Positions 24,967-33,374 of a stretch of DNA of 45,625 nt are shown here, in pieces. Position 1 is the first letter of the stretch, and every line of letters begins with the position of its first letter. Where the stretch lies: positions 1 to 45,625 of the forward strand of contig JAFPBB010000072.1 in the NCBI GenBank assembly GCA_017390585.1, given 5' to 3'. Below the pieces are notes generated by a model, which worked only from the letters and a program-made list of their open reading frames with translations, was not told where the DNA came from and ran no database searches. The position numbers and the translations under genes are program-made. Source of the DNA: Tidjanibacter sp. Its GTDB lineage: Bacteria > Bacteroidota > Bacteroidia > Bacteroidales > Rikenellaceae.

Positions 24967-27300
24967 TTATTTGCCCGAAGCTTTGGGGTGAGCGGAGAAC
25001 TTGGCGTAGTCGAGAACTACCTCAACGCCCTCGCCACAAACCTCACCGAAGCGTACCGAACGACGGCCGGTCTCAACCTCGGGAAGCTCGCTTGCGCGAA
25101 CCACATTGGTGCTACGCATAACGCTATTCAGAACCCTCTGGCGTGCCATAGGAGCCACCGATGCAGCGTTGTGCTCGTTGGGATAGTAGTAGCCCAGGTC
25201 GCGGAACTCGCCATCGGCGTAGATGAGGTGCTCGAGGTCACCGAATACGGGAGCGTCGGCGCTACCACCTACGGGGATACACAGAGCGATGTCACCGTGG
25301 TTTGCTGCAATCTCGGTCTGCAGACCATAGGTCTTGAGCGAGTACTCCATACAGAAGTTCTCCCAAGCGGGAAGCACATCTTTGTAGCGGAGTTTGTTCT
25401 TGTTGCCAAGATCCTTGAAGTTCAGTGCGGGATCGTTGCTTGCAAGATAGTAGAGCTGCATTGCATCCTCACCCATAGTGAACTGGAAGTAGGGAGTGCC
25501 GTCGTTTGCAACGCCACCTGCGATGCTTGCCTGGGGATTGTCGCCACCCTGGAGAGCCTCGGTCTTGGTGGATGCAAACTTAACCTCGCCGAGATAACCA
25601 TTCCAGTCCTCTGCTACATAAGCGATGGTGTAGGTGGTATTAGGATCGAGAATGTCGGTCCACTTATCCCTACCGGTAGGCTCGGTGTACCAGTGGTTAG
25701 CCGAGTAGCCACCCATTTCAATCTCGCCATCAGCATAGAGGAACGAGAGGAACTCCTCGCGGCTCGAAGTGCCCTGAACGGGGATGTTCATACCCTCGCC
25801 GCCACCGAAGCCTTCGATGTACTGGAAGTGAATCTTCGAGGTCTTCTCGAAGTCGTAGGTAAACTCGATGTGTACCTGCTGAACGCCGGTGTGGGTGAGA
25901 GTCAGCTCTACGTTCTCGCTACTCTTCTCGGGCTGATCCTTGGTGATAGGTTTGGTCCTGATAACCTCGGTGAACTGGAGGGGCGAGAGCTCTTTGTACT
26001 GGTTCATTGCGGTCCAAACGATCACATACTCGGTGTCGGGCTCGCAAGTTACCCAAGGCTCGCTGATTTCGATGCTGCTACCGAGCAGCTCGTCGGTCTC
26101 ACGGTTGTAGAGGTAGTTGGAGTTACCGAAGCCCCAACCATCCTGGTAGAGGAACTGTGCATACTCTGCAGCGGCGGCCTCGTCGTAGTTCTTGATATTC
26201 TCAGCCTCCTCGGGGCTCATAACCTTCATCACTGCAGCCGAGCAGTTCTTACCGAGCTCAACATTGAGCCAGAACAAACCGGCAGCAACGTGGTCGGTGT
26301 CCACGGTGATCTTCGAATAGGCATCCTCACTCTCTGCGGGGCGCTCCATAAGGTTGAACACCTTGCTCTGGAACTCGGGCGAGGGGGTGAAGTTCTTGTC
26401 CAGACCAACAGCGGTAGCCATCAGAGCAACCTCCGACGAAGCGGTGAGGCCAAAGTTGAGGTAGTAGGTCTGACCCTCCAAATCCTCGCGCGAGGTGGGA
26501 TCATAGACAGCGTTACGCATAAAGTCGATGTACATCTTGTCGCCATAGGCATCGATGTAGGGCTTGAGGTCCTCCTCATTCGACACCCACTGGTAGAAGT
26601 ACTTGCAATCGTCGTTGGGGATGTAGGTCACCTGTGCAGCGGTGTAGCTGGTGACAACATCAATGCCAACTGCGGGGCTACCGATAGGATCCTTGAAGGG
26701 GGTGCGAACGTAGCACAAGGTGAGGTCACCCTGGTCGCTACCCTCCGAGTCGAAGCAACCTACAGCTGCAATCACATACTCGCAATCGGGCACAACCTTA
26801 GCCTGTGAATAGGGGGTGTTCATCCAGTCGAACTCGTGGTTCATATAGTCCTCCATATTGTTCACCGAGAAGGTGTAGGCACCTGCACCCGATGCATCGA
26901 AGATGAAGCCGCGAATCATCGACTCAACAGTCTCTTTGCTGAGCTGTTTGCTCAAATCAACACCGCTCTGACGAGCATTCTCATAGAGCGAGTTGTAGAG
27001 GCGGCAGAGGGGGTAAACATCCAGACGGTAGGACTGAACGTTGGCACCGGGACGAACCTGGAACTTGAAGTTGTTGGTCTCTTTGCCGGTAATCTCGATG
27101 GTCACGCCATCCATACCACCCTCAACAAAGTCGGCAACATAGTCAACGGGGGTAACAACATCGGGGCGATAGATAGCCTCGGGACCGGTCACTTCGGGTT
27201 TGTTGGGGATTACGGGCTCATCGGTCTGGTTGTTGGGACCGCACGAAACGATGGTCAGAGCGGCAGCAACCGCCAGAAATGAAAGAAATTTTCTTGCCAT
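24967..27300 (-). CDS. Large lipoprotein of unknown function
   Basis: This 777-residue lipoprotein has a signal peptide ending TIVSC (Cys20) followed by a polar linker (GPNNQTDEPVIPNKP). The mature part appears to be a chain of beta-sandwich-like domains with repeated phrases such as DCEYVIAAVG, DTEYVIVWTAM and NTTYTIAYVAE, like the endings of fibronectin-type repeats. A basic Ser/Arg-rich tail follows (MARQRVLNSVMRSTNVVRAS). No enzyme motif is seen. It is the last gene of the minus-strand run that starts with the TlpA-like gene, lying 61 nt after an Omp28-like gene. No terminator is obvious. Confidence 0.75.
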   Translation of the reverse strand: MARKFLSFLAVAAALTIVSCGPNNQTDEPVIPNKPEVTGPEAIYRPDVVTPVDYVADFVEGGMDGVTIEITGKETNNFKFQVRPGANVQSYRLDVYPLCRLYNSLYENARQSGVDLSKQLSKETVESMIRGFIFDASGAGAYTFSVNNMEDYMNHEFDWMNTPYSQAKVVPDCEYVIAAVGCFDSEGSDQGDLTLCYVRTPFKDPIGSPAVGIDVVTSYTAAQVTYIPNDDCKYFYQWVSNEEDLKPYIDAYGDKMYIDFMRNAVYDPTSREDLEGQTYYLNFGLTASSEVALMATAVGLDKNFTPSPEFQSKVFNLMERPAESEDAYSKITVDTDHVAAGLFWLNVELGKNCSAAVMKVMSPEEAENIKNYDEAAAAEYAQFLYQDGWGFGNSNYLYNRETDELLGSSIEISEPWVTCEPDTEYVIVWTAMNQYKELSPLQFTEVIRTKPITKDQPEKSSENVELTLTHTGVQQVHIEFTYDFEKTSKIHFQYIEGFGGGEGMNIPVQGTSSREEFLSFLYADGEIEMGGYSANHWYTEPTGRDKWTDILDPNTTYTIAYVAEDWNGYLGEVKFASTKTEALQGGDNPQASIAGGVANDGTPYFQFTMGEDAMQLYYLASNDPALNFKDLGNKNKLRYKDVLPAWENFCMEYSLKTYGLQTEIAANHGDIALCIPVGGSADAPVFGDLEHLIYADGEFRDLGYYYPNEHNAASVAPMARQRVLNSVMRSTNVVRASELPEVETGRRSVRFGEVCGEGVEVVLDYAKFSAHPKASGK

Positions 27301-27361
27301 TTTTTGTTTAGTTTTTTTTGGAATTGGGTTTTGTATTGATTCTTTTTAGTGGTTTTATCTT

Positions 27362-28414
27362 CTATTGGGCCAGATATTTGTAGTCCACAGATTCTCCGAG
27401 CTCACACGCTGCCACATTGTTGACATAGCCGTTCTCGGTGATTGCCAGAGCCACAATGGTCATATCCTCCACCTTCCACTCGTCGGGCAGGGTGTAGGTG
27501 TAGCTCTTCACGCCCTCCTGCTCGGCAGCCAAGCTACCCAGCGACTCGCCCTTGTAGTTGGAGTTGACAAGTGCGCGGACAACGTGCTGATGGTTGAACT
27601 CGGCGTGGGTAATGGAGCCATCCTTCTGGGGTGCGATAATGTCATCCTCAACGAGGTAGACGCTCACCGAATATTTGCCTGCAAGCTCTGCAAAAAGGCT
27701 CACATCCATCTTCAACTCCCTGCCACTCAATGTGCTCTCGATCTTCACGTCGCACTGTGCGGGGAAATCATCAATCGAACGGTTGAACGAGGGGACAATG
27801 TCGCCCACGTTATCCGAGAGGCTGCCTGCATCCCTCAGATCGGTGACGAACGAGGGGAAGCCTACCAAGCGGAAGTCGTTGAGAATCTGCGAGGTCAAGG
27901 CCAGACCCATAGGGTCCTCACCCTGAGTATTGTCGTGCAAAGCAAGCATATGCACAATATCCCTCCACTCCTTCTTGTCCACAAAGTATTTGAGTTTGGT
28001 CATTCCATCGGGGCAGAAGGTACACCAAGCGCCGGTGAGGTCCATCACGCAGATGTGGCGTTCGAAGCGACTCTCGTGGCCTCCCACAGGCTCGGTGGCG
28101 GTGATCTTCACCTCCTCCGAAGCTTGGTCTTTGTAGATGGCCTGGAAAACATACTCACCCACCTCGGTGGTGGTAAAAGGGTTGCCGCTCCAGCTCAGCT
28201 CGGGGTGGCTGATAATGTAGATCTGTGCCTCGTGGGTCACATTGGAGGCACCATAGAGCACCTCGAACCTGACGCTCTGCTCGCCATCGGCAACGATGGT
28301 TGTGGCGCTGGGAACGAGGCTCACCTTCACCTCGCCATCGTCGCTCTGACCGTGGCAGCCCGCAAAGCCGAAGGTAAGGGCAGCCAAAAGAGCAATTTTC
28401 TGAATAAGTTTCAT
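27362..28414 (-). CDS. Omp28-like lipoprotein with thioredoxin-type CxxC (copy A)
   Basis: This 350-residue lipoprotein (signal ending FGFAGC, Cys20) has an N-terminal Ig-like beta domain (about 30-108) and a thioredoxin-like domain with the CxxC pair in LTGAWCTFCPDG (C131, C134). A C-terminal beta region (about 225-345) ends in ACELGESVDYKYLAQ. This order matches the Omp28-related family of Bacteroidota, named after a Porphyromonas outer-membrane protein. The CxxC suggests thiol-disulfide activity in the periplasm or at the cell surface, which has not been shown for the family as far as I know. Two related copies lie directly upstream in the same operon. Confidence 0.85.
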   Translation of the reverse strand: MKLIQKIALLAALTFGFAGCHGQSDDGEVKVSLVPSATTIVADGEQSVRFEVLYGASNVTHEAQIYIISHPELSWSGNPFTTTEVGEYVFQAIYKDQASEEVKITATEPVGGHESRFERHICVMDLTGAWCTFCPDGMTKLKYFVDKKEWRDIVHMLALHDNTQGEDPMGLALTSQILNDFRLVGFPSFVTDLRDAGSLSDNVGDIVPSFNRSIDDFPAQCDVKIESTLSGRELKMDVSLFAELAGKYSVSVYLVEDDIIAPQKDGSITHAEFNHQHVVRALVNSNYKGESLGSLAAEQEGVKSYTYTLPDEWKVEDMTIVALAITENGYVNNVAACELGESVDYKYLAQ

Positions 28415-28448
28415 AAGTATTTATCTATGCTATTATCTACAAATTTCA

Positions 28449-29582
28449 CTAAACATCCAGATGCTCATAGTCAGCCGACTCGCCAATCTTACACTCGGCG
28501 CAGTTGTTGACAACATAGGTGTTGCCACCGTCGTAGCTCACAAAGGCTGCAACGATAACCCTCATATTCTCAGCCACGCACTCATAGGGAATCTCCATCT
28601 CGCGTGTGGCAATAGTCTCAACACCCACCTGCACGGGTACGCCGTCGTTCATAACAGCGCCATAGACATTCTCCGACGAGGTAGCCCTCAGCACATTGTT
28701 GTGCTCATAGAGGCCGCTATAACCCTCCTGCACATCCATCACCTTATCCTCTACGAGGAAGATCTGGTAGCGATAGGTTGCGGGGATATTGGAGGTCACC
28801 TTTGCAGTGATGGTGGTCTTACCACCCTCCACGGGGCTACTCTCCACAGCCACACCGCAAGTGGCGGGATACTCCTGCTGCACCAACTCGAGAATCTCCA
28901 CGATTTCACCAAGACCGGAAACGGTGATGTAGTCGTCGTCGATGATGAGGTTGGCGTTGAATTGGGGCAGACCCTGACGTTTAATCTGCTTGTAGTAGGC
29001 AGCGGTCATAGGGTGGGTCATATCGTCTACGTTGTTGAAGTTCTGGTGGAACGACACAACCGACAGAGCGATGGGACCGGGCAACTGATCCTTCACCACC
29101 TTGAGGTTGGTGCTCAACGTGGGGCAGTTCACACAGCCGGTGGAGGTGAACTGGAGGCCGAGGATGCGCTGCACATAGAGAGCCTGTGTGCCACCGCTCT
29201 GTGCGGGCACAACAGTCACGGTCACATAGTTGTCCGATTTATGCTTCACGCCGTCGCGGAAGAACTCTGCGCGGAAGGTGTAGGTCGCCGCCACAACGCT
29301 CGAGAAGGTCGAGATACCATACTGCATATAGGTCTCCTTACCCTCGTAGGCGCGCACGAGCTGGAGGGTCTTAGCGGTGCTAACATCCTCCTGACCGAAC
29401 ATAATGCGGAAGTTCACGACATCGCTACCATTGGCAACAATTTCGCTCTTGTCGGCAAAGATGCGGAGCACGCCATCGGGCACCACATCGTCGCCCTCGT
29501 CGCTCTGACCGTGGCACGAACCGAGCATCAACGATGCTGCAACCACGGCCGCCAAAGCGAGATACTTGAAGATTTTTTTCAT
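28449..29582 (-). CDS. Omp28-like lipoprotein with CxxC (copy B)
   Basis: This 377-residue lipoprotein (signal ending MLGSC, Cys23) has the same layout as its neighbours: an Ig-like N-domain (about 36-126), a thioredoxin-like domain with FTSTGCVNCPT (C150, C153), and a C-terminal beta domain ending CAECKIGESADYEHLDV. Unlike copies A and C it lacks the usual Trp before the first Cys, so its redox behaviour may differ. The shared beginning after the lipid Cys (CHGQSD) and the shared ending with copy A point to tandem duplication. Gap to copy A is 34 nt. Confidence 0.83.
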   Translation of the reverse strand: MKKIFKYLALAAVVAASLMLGSCHGQSDEGDDVVPDGVLRIFADKSEIVANGSDVVNFRIMFGQEDVSTAKTLQLVRAYEGKETYMQYGISTFSSVVAATYTFRAEFFRDGVKHKSDNYVTVTVVPAQSGGTQALYVQRILGLQFTSTGCVNCPTLSTNLKVVKDQLPGPIALSVVSFHQNFNNVDDMTHPMTAAYYKQIKRQGLPQFNANLIIDDDYITVSGLGEIVEILELVQQEYPATCGVAVESSPVEGGKTTITAKVTSNIPATYRYQIFLVEDKVMDVQEGYSGLYEHNNVLRATSSENVYGAVMNDGVPVQVGVETIATREMEIPYECVAENMRVIVAAFVSYDGGNTYVVNNCAECKIGESADYEHLDV

Positions 29583-29632
29583 CTCTTACTATCTACAAAT
29601 CAACTATTTATTCTTTTCTCAAAGAGTTTCGA

Positions 29633-30745
29633 TTAGTTGTACTGATAGTCGGCAGTTTTGCCAATAGCGCAAGTGTTTGCGTTGTCTACCATACTAACGC
29701 CGGCAGCGTTGCTATGTGCAAACACTACGACCTTGTAGTTGGAGGGGTTGAAAGATACGCTCACGCCCTTGAAAGGATCCACCTTGAACTCAAAAGTCTT
29801 GGTGAACTCCTCGCCTGCCTTGAGCTCCACTGCGGTAGCCTCGTCGAGGGTGATGTAGTTGCTCGAAACGGCAGCCACAACATCGTTGTAGATGCTCTCG
29901 GTACCGTTCTGGCTGGGCTGATTGTCGGCCAAAACTGCATAGCCGAGGTCGAATTTGCCATCCTTCGAAGCTGCAACCGAAGCGGTGATAACGGTGTTAC
30001 CCTGACCATCCATAGTTGCCTCGGAGATCTTCACGCCACAAGTTGCGGGATAGTTCAACATCTGACCCTCGATGGTGCTGTTGAGAATCGACTCACTGCG
30101 CTGACCGCTACCGAATGCCATATCATACACAGCATAGGGATAGCCGGCACCGCCAAAGTTAACGCACATATACGAACCCAAGTCATAGTTCTGCCTATTG
30201 GGCCAAGGAAGTGCATAATCGTCATCTGCGTGAACAGCCATAACAATAACATTGTTGCCGTTGACGCCTTCGCGGAGCAGTTTGAGGCCCTTGGTCATAT
30301 CGGGGCAGTAGCCACACCAAGTTGCGGTGAGCTGGTAGACGCACACCTTGTGGACATATTTCTCATACTTGGCACGGTTCTGCGAGGTGAAGGTTACCTG
30401 ATTCTGGGTCTTCTTACCGCGAACGGTAGCATAGAAGGTGTACTCACTGTCGCGGATGGCTGCGAAGGTTTTGGTGCCCTTCTCCAAACGTTTGTCGGAC
30501 TTGGCATCAACAAAGTATACATACTTGAAGGTGCTTGCATCGAGGGTAACATCGTTACCGTTCTCATCAAGCACGCTGAAGGTCACGCAATCAACGCCGT
30601 CTGCCTCAATGGTCTGTTTGTCGGCTACGATAGTGTAGGAAGCACCGCTGGGCTCGGGCTCAGGATCATCGGTGGAATTAGAGCTACCACAAGCCACAAG
30701 GGCGAGAGTAGCAAAAGTTGCGAAAAGGAATTTGTTGAATTTCAT
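29633..30745 (-). CDS. Omp28-like lipoprotein with CxxC (copy C)
   Basis: This 370-residue lipoprotein (signal ending LALVAC, Cys19) has an acidic linker (DDPEPEPS), an Ig-like domain (about 37-122) and a thioredoxin-like domain with the motif LTATWCGYCPDM (C144, C147). A C-terminal beta region ends NTCAIGKTADYQYN, matching the ends of copies A and B. The WCGYC motif is the most classical of the three. It lies 47 nt downstream of the DUF6029-like barrel gene on the same strand. It probably exchanges thiols or disulfides in the envelope; partner unknown. Confidence 0.85.
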   Translation of the reverse strand: MKFNKFLFATFATLALVACGSSNSTDDPEPEPSGASYTIVADKQTIEADGVDCVTFSVLDENGNDVTLDASTFKYVYFVDAKSDKRLEKGTKTFAAIRDSEYTFYATVRGKKTQNQVTFTSQNRAKYEKYVHKVCVYQLTATWCGYCPDMTKGLKLLREGVNGNNVIVMAVHADDDYALPWPNRQNYDLGSYMCVNFGGAGYPYAVYDMAFGSGQRSESILNSTIEGQMLNYPATCGVKISEATMDGQGNTVITASVAASKDGKFDLGYAVLADNQPSQNGTESIYNDVVAAVSSNYITLDEATAVELKAGEEFTKTFEFKVDPFKGVSVSFNPSNYKVVVFAHSNAAGVSMVDNANTCAIGKTADYQYN

Positions 30746-30792
30746 AATTAATAATATTAAATATAGGTATTGTTAATTCTGTTTTGTATCGC

Positions 30793-32406
30793 TTAGAACG
30801 AGGTCGAAACAACGAGGTTACCACCTGTGTAGGCGGGCATCAAGCGGCATACGCCACCCGAGCACACCATACCTGCACGGTTGCGGCCATAGCTGAGTGC
30901 CACGCGGGTGCGACCTGCGGTGTAGCTGAAGCCAGCGTTGTAGTAGTGGATTTTGGTGTCGCCGTGGTTGAACATATCGCTCACAAAGAGGCTCCACGAG
31001 GGGGCAAAGTTCACCTCCACGAGGCCCGACATCCAATCCTTCTGATCCTCGAAGGTCGTCAGGTAGGCCAACTCCATACGGGTGGAGAAGGAGGGAGTGA
31101 ACTTATAGAGCAGGTCGGCCACAACCATATTGGAGAGCCAAGTACCCTTGCCCACGCCGTGGGAGTGGTTGTACTCCTGCATTGCATAGAGGAGCTGCAT
31201 CTTGAACTTCTTGGAGATCTGTTTCTCCACACCCACATTGACATTGCGCCACAAGAGGGTCTTGGGCATAAAGGAGCCCTCCTCCTTAAGGTTGTAGTAG
31301 GTCGAGAAGTTGAAGTTGACCTTCATACCCCTCCTACCGCCAAGGGCAGTGCCACGACGGAAGTTGTAGTAGACATCGAGCTGACCACCAATCTCACCAC
31401 TATTGATGTGACCGGCTGTGGTACCGGGCTGGGGAATGTAGGGGTTGAGGTTGGTGATGGCATAGGAGTACTGCGCGCACAAAGCAGGGAGGTAGTTGAG
31501 CGCATTGTTGGTCTCGGTGGAGCCGTAGGATACTTTCGACTCCATCCACTCCATACGACGGGCCGAGAGGTTCACACCCAAGCCGCCACCGCTGTAGGAC
31601 ATCTCCAGAAGCTGTGCATTGCCATTTTTGATGAGGTTGGATTTGCCGTCGATGAGGATGTTGGGGTTGGAGTAGATTTTCTTGCCGCCATCGATATACT
31701 CGGCCTTCACAAGGAAGCCGTTGTGCTCAAAATTCACACGCGCCGAGTAGCCCAGAGTGGAAGCCTCGGCACCTGCCTCCTCCTGGATGGGGTTGACAGG
31801 CTCATAGCGATTGAGCAGCGAACCCTCGAGCGAGAGGCTTGTAGCCCCCATACCGAGCAGATTGGAGAGCGAGAGCGAGCCATCCACACCCCTCACCTGG
31901 GTCTCCTTGGCGGGTTCCATACCCAAGCGGGGAGCACCCCAGAGGGCTTTGATGGAGGCGATGTCCTTGTAGTGGTAGGAGACACGCGCACCCATAAGTG
32001 CGGTGTTCATACCGAGGGTGCGGTCCTCGTAGGTGCGGAAGAGGATGCCGCTACCGAATTGGTCGTAGAAGGTACCTGCCGTCACGGCAAAGTCGCCATC
32101 GGTCCACTGCATATAGTAGTTGGTGAGCTTTGCGCCCTCGAGGTTACCGGGGTAGCCAACCAGCGCGGGCTGGTAGGTCTCGAGCTGCAAGCCGGCCGAG
32201 AAGCCTCCTGCATAGTAGTCGGCCTTGAGGTAGTTGTTCGATGCGAAGTTACCATCAGGACGCTGTGCATTGGTCACCGCATCCTCCGAGTAGAGGATGG
32301 TGTTGCTCTCAAAGGAGCCAACAAGATAGCCCTTGCCGTCACCCTGCGCCCAAGCGGAGATGAGCGAGAGGGAAGAGAGCAAGATTGCCGTCAGAATTCG
32401 TTTCAT
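30793..32406 (-). CDS. DUF6029-like outer membrane beta-barrel (copy 1)
   Basis: This 537-residue protein has a Sec signal peptide (residues 1-20, cleavage after AWA) and is otherwise made of alternating beta strands ending in Phe (NLVVSTSF), as expected of an outer-membrane barrel. FYDQFGSGILFRTYEDRTLGMN (about residues 116-137, given here in part as QFGSGILFRTYEDR) is a conserved signature. The last strands carry GMVCSGGVCR (C515, C520). A close paralogue at 36490-38094 keeps the same signature and the same Cys pair. It sits between a TlpA-like thioredoxin gene and three CxxC lipoprotein genes. Family assignment is from memory of DUF6029; transport role is not known. Confidence 0.8.
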   Translation of the reverse strand: MKRILTAILLSSLSLISAWAQGDGKGYLVGSFESNTILYSEDAVTNAQRPDGNFASNNYLKADYYAGGFSAGLQLETYQPALVGYPGNLEGAKLTNYYMQWTDGDFAVTAGTFYDQFGSGILFRTYEDRTLGMNTALMGARVSYHYKDIASIKALWGAPRLGMEPAKETQVRGVDGSLSLSNLLGMGATSLSLEGSLLNRYEPVNPIQEEAGAEASTLGYSARVNFEHNGFLVKAEYIDGGKKIYSNPNILIDGKSNLIKNGNAQLLEMSYSGGGLGVNLSARRMEWMESKVSYGSTETNNALNYLPALCAQYSYAITNLNPYIPQPGTTAGHINSGEIGGQLDVYYNFRRGTALGGRRGMKVNFNFSTYYNLKEEGSFMPKTLLWRNVNVGVEKQISKKFKMQLLYAMQEYNHSHGVGKGTWLSNMVVADLLYKFTPSFSTRMELAYLTTFEDQKDWMSGLVEVNFAPSWSLFVSDMFNHGDTKIHYYNAGFSYTAGRTRVALSYGRNRAGMVCSGGVCRLMPAYTGGNLVVSTSF

Positions 32407-32471
32407 TTGTCGAGTCGAGTCGTAGTTTATTCTGTTTTGTGCGTGTAATTCTCGTTGGGGTCGTCGAGCGC

Positions 32472-32954
32472 CTACTGAAGTTTCTTGATTACCTCGAAGA
32501 GCTCATACTCACCGCCGGGGGTGTAGCCGGTGTGGGAGTAGACGATCTTACCGTCTTTGTCGACAACATATACCTGGGGGGTGAACTGCACATTCATTGC
32601 GCGTTTGAAGTCGCCATTTTTGTCGTAAACCAGGGTGTAGTCACTCCAACCGTGGCCCTCTGCAAGCGAACGAGCCTGTGCGGTGAAACGTGCGTCGTCG
32701 GTGGAAACAGCCACAATGCGGAAGTTTGCCTCCTCGATCCAATCGGGATAGAGTTCGTTGATGGCGTCGAGCTCGCGGATGCAAGGTTTGCAGGTCACAG
32801 CCCAGAAGGAGATGATCATAGGGGTCTTGCCGTCGACAAGCTCGGAGGTGTTGAATACTTTGCCTTTGCCATCCTCAACTTTTACGGAAGGAATCTGAGC
32901 CATTGCGACCGAGCTAATGAGCAGCATCAGGGCTGCGAAAATCATTTTTTTCAT
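32472..32954 (-). CDS. TlpA-like thioredoxin, periplasmic
   Basis: This 160-residue protein has a Sec signal peptide (residues 1-19, cleavage after AMA) and a thioredoxin/AhpC-TSA fold. The active site is SFWAVTCKPCIREL (C55, C58), the central cis-Pro region is VQFTPQVYVVDKDGKIVY, and the length is normal for TlpA/ResA-type thiol-disulfide oxidoreductases. It is probably soluble in the periplasm and reducing. It is the first gene of an operon with a DUF6029-like barrel and three Omp28-like CxxC lipoproteins, so these are its likely partners. Its promoter is at 33077-33107. Confidence 0.92.
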   Translation of the reverse strand: MKKMIFAALMLLISSVAMAQIPSVKVEDGKGKVFNTSELVDGKTPMIISFWAVTCKPCIRELDAINELYPDWIEEANFRIVAVSTDDARFTAQARSLAEGHGWSDYTLVYDKNGDFKRAMNVQFTPQVYVVDKDGKIVYSHTGYTPGGEYELFEVIKKLQ

Positions 32955-33374
32955 AGTTGAAAAGTGTTTTAAGAATTATACTAATTTTATGTTCATTTTT
33001 TCCATCTTCAATTACCCATTCCGCCGCCATTTGAGGTACCTCCCACCTCCCCGACAACAGTTAAGCAATTTGGGGACAAAGATAGAAATTTCTATTGCTC
33101 CTGCAAACAATTCCACTTGTTTTTATAAATTTATTTATAACACCCCCCGACGGCCGTTTCGCGTCATCTTCGGCGCCACATTCCACCCCAAACCCTCCAC
33201 ACCTCCACACAAAGCACTACAAAAATAGAGGGGACCGATGTCAAAAAACGGACAAAAAGTTAGGTAAAACGAGGGAAAATCCATATATTGCCGCCGCAAA
33301 ATTGCCTCAAAAGGGCAAAGTGTCAATGTAACCGCAATAACAAACATAACTAACCAATTATTTTACAACATTTT
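32955..33374. other. Divergent intergenic region between two envelope operons
   Basis: This 420-nt gap separates the minus-strand TlpA operon from the plus-strand 995-residue lipoprotein gene. It holds a clear minus-strand promoter (33077-33107) and a long leader for tlpA. No perfect TAnnTTTG was found for the plus strand; the nearest is TAAATTTA at 33126-33133, with no -33 at the right distance. The stretch 33140-33320 is C-rich then A-rich with no gene or strong hairpin seen. Confidence 0.6.
33077..33107 (-). promoter_or_regulatory. Promoter of the TlpA / DUF6029 / Omp28 operon
   Basis: On the minus strand, TTTG (33107-33104) and TATCTTTG (33084-33077) are separated by 19 bp, a full match to the -33/-7 consensus. 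The leader to the tlpA ATG is about 115 nt. It is the only full promoter match found for the six co-directional genes down to 24967. Confidence 0.85.
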
